Assembly: GCA_963726105.1 (NCBI GenBank) | Contig: CAVSBJ010000026.1 | Span: forward strand, 682,001-746,000 | From: Roseiarcus sp963726105 | Lineage (GTDB): Bacteria; Pseudomonadota; Alphaproteobacteria; Rhizobiales; Beijerinckiaceae | DNA length: 64,000 bases | Direction of reading: 5' to 3' | Part shown: positions 61,357-64,000 of the stretch, in pieces | How the letters are laid out: each line of letters opens with the position of its first letter | Position numbering within the stretch: position 1 is the first letter of the stretch | Translations under genes and position numbers: made by a program | The notes under the pieces: generated by a model | What the model was told of the DNA's origin: nothing | The model's database searches: none | What the model saw: only the letters and a program-made list of their open reading frames with translations

Positions 61357-62901
61357 TTAAACTGGCTGCGGCCTTGTCCAGCGCAGCACCGGCTGCCGGG
61401 CGGCGCGTGTCTCGTCGAGCCTACGGCGCGGCGCGTGGACCGGCGCCGCCTGGAACCGCTCGCGCTCGCCAGCTTTCGCGGCGAGCGCCAGATCACGCAA
61501 GGTCATGACGAACAGGTCGAGGCTCGCCTTCGATTCGGATTCCGTTGGCTCGATCAGCATCGCCCCGTGCACGATAAGCGGAAAGTAGACGGTCATCGGG
61601 TGATAGCCCTCGTCAATCATCGCCTTGGCGAAGTCGAGCGTCGTGAGACCGGTATCCTTGAGCCAGCGGTCGTCGAACAAAGCTTCATGCATGCAAGGAC
61701 GATCGCCGAACGGCGCGCTCATCACATCGTCGAGCGAGGCGCGTATGTAGTTGGCGGACAGCACCGCATCTTCCGACGCCTGTCGCAACCCATCTGCCCC
61801 ATGAGACAGAATAAAGCTGAGGGCGCGCACGAACATCCCCATCTGCCCGTGGAAGGCGCACATCCGCCCGAACAATTCGCTGCCTTCCGCATGCTCGACC
61901 AAACGAAGCGCTGCGCCTTCGCGTTTAACGAACGGAACTGGCGCATAAGGCGCAAGCCGTGACGAGAGCGCGACAGGACCGGCGCCGGGGCCCCCACCGC
62001 CATGCGGGGTCGAGAACGTTTTGTGCAGGTTGATGTGCATGGCGTCGACGCCGAGATCGCCTGGGCGCGTCTTGCCGACGACGGCGTTGAAATTCGCGCC
62101 GTCGCAATAGAAGTAGGCTCCAGCCTCGTGGACCGCGTCCGCGATGCTGGCGATCTCGCACTCGAACAGTCCGCAGGTGTTCGGATTGGTCAGCATGATC
62201 GCGGCGACATCGGGCGCGAGCGCGCTCCGCACCGCTTCGACACCGACAATCCCGCTTTCGCCCGCCGGTATGGAGCGAACGGAATAGCCGATGAGCGCCG
62301 CAGTGGCAGGATTCGTGCCGTGCGCGGAATCGGGGACCAGCACGACGCGCCGCGTCTCCCCCTCCCCACGCGCCTCAATCGCGGCTTTGATCGCCATCAT
62401 GCCGCAGAGCTCGCCATGCGCACCCGCCTTAGGCGACATGGCGATCGCCTCCATTCCAGTCATCGTCAGCAACGCGTCGGAGAGCGTTTCAACAACTTCC
62501 AGCGCCCCTTGCGCCGTAGAAACTGGCTGCAAAGGGTGGACGTCGGCGAACCCCGGCAGGCGCGCCATCTTTTCGTTAAGGCGCGGATTGTGCTTCATGG
62601 TGCAGGAGCCCAACGGATAGAGCCCGGCGTCGATTGAGTAATTGTTGCGCGACAAACGCACGTAATGGCGGATTGCCTCCGGCTCGGTGAGGCCGGGCAA
62701 TTCGACCGCGTTTTGGCGCGCATGCGGGCCCAATTTCGAGTCGAATGCCGGCGGCTCATCGATGTCGACGCCGGTCGCATCGAACCGCCCGCTCTCGAAG
62801 ATGAGCGCCTCCTCCATGTTGAGAGCGCGGTCGCCGGTGAAGGTTTCCCGCGCCGGGGCGGCGGCCGTTTCTGGGCGGGTCGGGCGGCCTTGAACGTTCA
62901 T
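61357..62901 (-). CDS. gcvPB: Glycine dehydrogenase (decarboxylating) subunit 2
   Basis: A 514-aa C-terminal half of split P-protein. The PLP lysine is in DAMHINLHKTFSTPHGGGGPGAGP. Other landmarks are YPLGSCTMKHNPRLNE, HPLQPVSTAQGALEVV and PDSAHGTNPATA. With GcvPA it decarboxylates glycine and passes the aminomethyl group to H-protein. It follows gcvPA after 21 bp in the same operon. The C-terminal 40 residues are basic and of low conservation. Confidence 0.97.
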   Translation of the reverse strand: MNVQGRPTRPETAAAPARETFTGDRALNMEEALIFESGRFDATGVDIDEPPAFDSKLGPHARQNAVELPGLTEPEAIRHYVRLSRNNYSIDAGLYPLGSCTMKHNPRLNEKMARLPGFADVHPLQPVSTAQGALEVVETLSDALLTMTGMEAIAMSPKAGAHGELCGMMAIKAAIEARGEGETRRVVLVPDSAHGTNPATAALIGYSVRSIPAGESGIVGVEAVRSALAPDVAAIMLTNPNTCGLFECEIASIADAVHEAGAYFYCDGANFNAVVGKTRPGDLGVDAMHINLHKTFSTPHGGGGPGAGPVALSSRLAPYAPVPFVKREGAALRLVEHAEGSELFGRMCAFHGQMGMFVRALSFILSHGADGLRQASEDAVLSANYIRASLDDVMSAPFGDRPCMHEALFDDRWLKDTGLTTLDFAKAMIDEGYHPMTVYFPLIVHGAMLIEPTESESKASLDLFVMTLRDLALAAKAGERERFQAAPVHAPRRRLDETRAARQPVLRWTRPQPV

Positions 62902-62922
62902 GGCAGGCTCTTTCTCAAGTCT

Positions 62923-64000
62923 TTATCGCAGGCACTCGGCGAGCGCCTGCGCATAGGCCGCGCGATCGTCGTCGGAGTTCGTTTCCGTGCTCGCAACGAT
63001 GATGCAATCATCGAGCCCGGCCTTGGGTAGGGGACGCGAGACCGGCAATCCGCCAATCACGCCGCGCTTCGCCAAAGCCTCGATCAGCTCGGCGGCGGGT
63101 CGCGGCGTGCGCATAACGAACTCATTGAAGAAATGCGCGTTGATGATCTCGACCGACGGAATCGCCGAGAGCCGTTCGGCGAGCCGCACAGCGTTGGCGT
63201 GATTGACCTTCGCCAAGCGTTCGAGCCCAACACTGCCGAGCAGGGCCAAATGGATCGAGAACGCCAGCGCACACAAGCCCGAGTTGGTGCAGATGTTGCT
63301 CGTCGCCTTTTCGCGGCGGATGTGCTGCTCGCGGGTCGAGAGCGTGAGCACGAAGCTGCGCCGCCCCTCGGCATCCACCGTCTCGCCAGCGAGACGCCCC
63401 GGCATCTGGCGCACGTTCTTGGCCCGCGTCGCGAACAAACCGACGTAAGGTCCCCCGAAATTGAGCGCGTTGCCCAGGCCCTGACCTTCTCCGACTGCGA
63501 TGTCAGCGTTCATCTCGCCAGGGGAGCGCAAGGCGCCGAAAGCAGCCGGGTCCGTGAAGACCGCAATCAGGAGAGCGCCGTGCGCGTGCGCCGCGGCGGC
63601 GATTGGCGTCAGATCGCGGGGATTACCGAAGAAGTCGGGGGACTGAACGATTACGCAGCTCGTTTCATTGTCGATCGCCGCGGCGATGTCTTCGCTCGCC
63701 TTCAGGTCAGGCGGCAAGCGGACAATTCTGTCTCCCGCCATATGCGCCAGTGTCGCGCAAACGTCGGCATATTGGGGATGCAGCCCGCCGGAAATGACCG
63801 ACCTGTTGCGACGCGTGAGGCGATGAGCCATCAACATTGCCTCGCCGCACGCCGTCGAGCCGTCGTACATCGAGGCGTTCGCGACCTCCATTCCGGTTAG
63901 CGCAGCCACCTGAGTCTGAAACTCGAACAGAACCTGCAAAGTCCCTTGCGCGATCTCTGGTTGATAGGGCGTGTAGCTGGTCAGAAATTCGGAACGCTGA
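62923..64000 (-). CDS. gcvPA: Glycine dehydrogenase (decarboxylating) subunit 1, partial
   Basis: The gene runs off the right edge; at least 358 residues are present. They include FLTSYTPYQPEIAQGTLQVLFEFQTQVAALTGMEVANASMYDGSTA, the start of the P-protein N-terminal half, and REQHIRREKATSNICTNSGLCALA near the end. The frame stays open through 64000, so the N-terminal portion (about 90 residues) is missing. It is the partner of gcvPB. gcvH and gcvT are expected upstream but are not in the window. Confidence 0.95.
   Translation of the reverse strand, partial: QRSEFLTSYTPYQPEIAQGTLQVLFEFQTQVAALTGMEVANASMYDGSTACGEAMLMAHRLTRRNRSVISGGLHPQYADVCATLAHMAGDRIVRLPPDLKASEDIAAAIDNETSCVIVQSPDFFGNPRDLTPIAAAAHAHGALLIAVFTDPAAFGALRSPGEMNADIAVGEGQGLGNALNFGGPYVGLFATRAKNVRQMPGRLAGETVDAEGRRSFVLTLSTREQHIRREKATSNICTNSGLCALAFSIHLALLGSVGLERLAKVNHANAVRLAERLSAIPSVEIINAHFFNEFVMRTPRPAAELIEALAKRGVIGGLPVSRPLPKAGLDDCIIVASTETNSDDDRAAYAQALAECLR

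Noticed and set aside
1..64000. tRNA, rRNA, CRISPR arrays, insertion-sequence transposases, integrases, prophage
   Set aside because: None was recognised: no cloverleaf-like run with T-loop, no regularly spaced repeats, and no transposase or integrase motif in any translation examined. A covariance-model search could still find a small RNA.

Overview
The window looks like a chromosomal stretch of a high-GC alphaproteobacterium of the Hyphomicrobiales (Rhizobiales), plausibly Beijerinckiaceae or Methylocystaceae. The evidence is the GcrA cell-cycle regulator with GANTC sites upstream, the argD-argF-hslO run, a LexA box of the alphaproteobacterial GTTC-N7-GTTC type, a VPELSTW-type PEP-CTERM tail, Rhizobiales-type porins and REP-like palindromes. 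The placement is inference; no rRNA or tRNA gene was seen.

Layout. 1-6.3 kb: the tail of a probable histidine kinase, convergent gcrA, a PEP-CTERM protein behind a CRP-type palindrome, then argD-argF-hslO and a twice-frameshifted ispA. 6.3-7.3 kb: an AT-richer patch with a broken membrane-protein gene. 7.3-11.7 kb: a PepSY/response-regulator pair, a secreted trypsin-like protease, a cupredoxin, and a frameshifted reductase gene divergent from a MerR gene across a perfect 20-bp palindrome. 11.7-22.1 kb: a divergent, MarR-linked cluster (cyclase-family hydrolase, two paralogous CrtI-like FAD oxidoreductases, a monooxygenase/Old-Yellow-Enzyme fusion of the 2-aminobenzoyl-CoA or salicylyl-CoA type, SDR, enoyl-CoA hydratase, acyl-CoA dehydrogenase, RidA). 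It is most simply read as CoA-dependent catabolism of anthranilate or a related aromatic. 22.1-26.6 kb: an SDR divergent from a ribose-type ABC transporter.

26.7-45.3 kb is an envelope region. It holds four outer-membrane barrel genes, an EamA exporter, a three-gene RND efflux operon with a two-component system upstream, and three members of a small secreted protein family ending in a shared HxTDGLSRNP(D/N)DC..WGCID motif. 45.5-52.8 kb is a pyrimidine or hydantoin salvage unit: a RutR-like repressor, a perfect RutR operator, N-carbamoyl amidohydrolase, dihydropyrimidinase and an NMT1/THI5-type ABC transporter interrupted by a REP-like element.

52.8-57.3 kb carries repeats, a truncated copy and an intact copy of a helix-turn-helix gene (the intact one under an apparent LexA-controlled leaderless promoter), a zinc metallopeptidase and aidB. 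57.3-64 kb carries an NlpC/P60 protein, rpmE with a hairpin leader, an ABC exporter, a GyrI-like exported protein and gcvPB/gcvPA, the last cut by the window edge.

At least five single-base frameshifts interrupt four genes in the first 32 kb. Real decay and sequencing error cannot be separated from this sequence alone.
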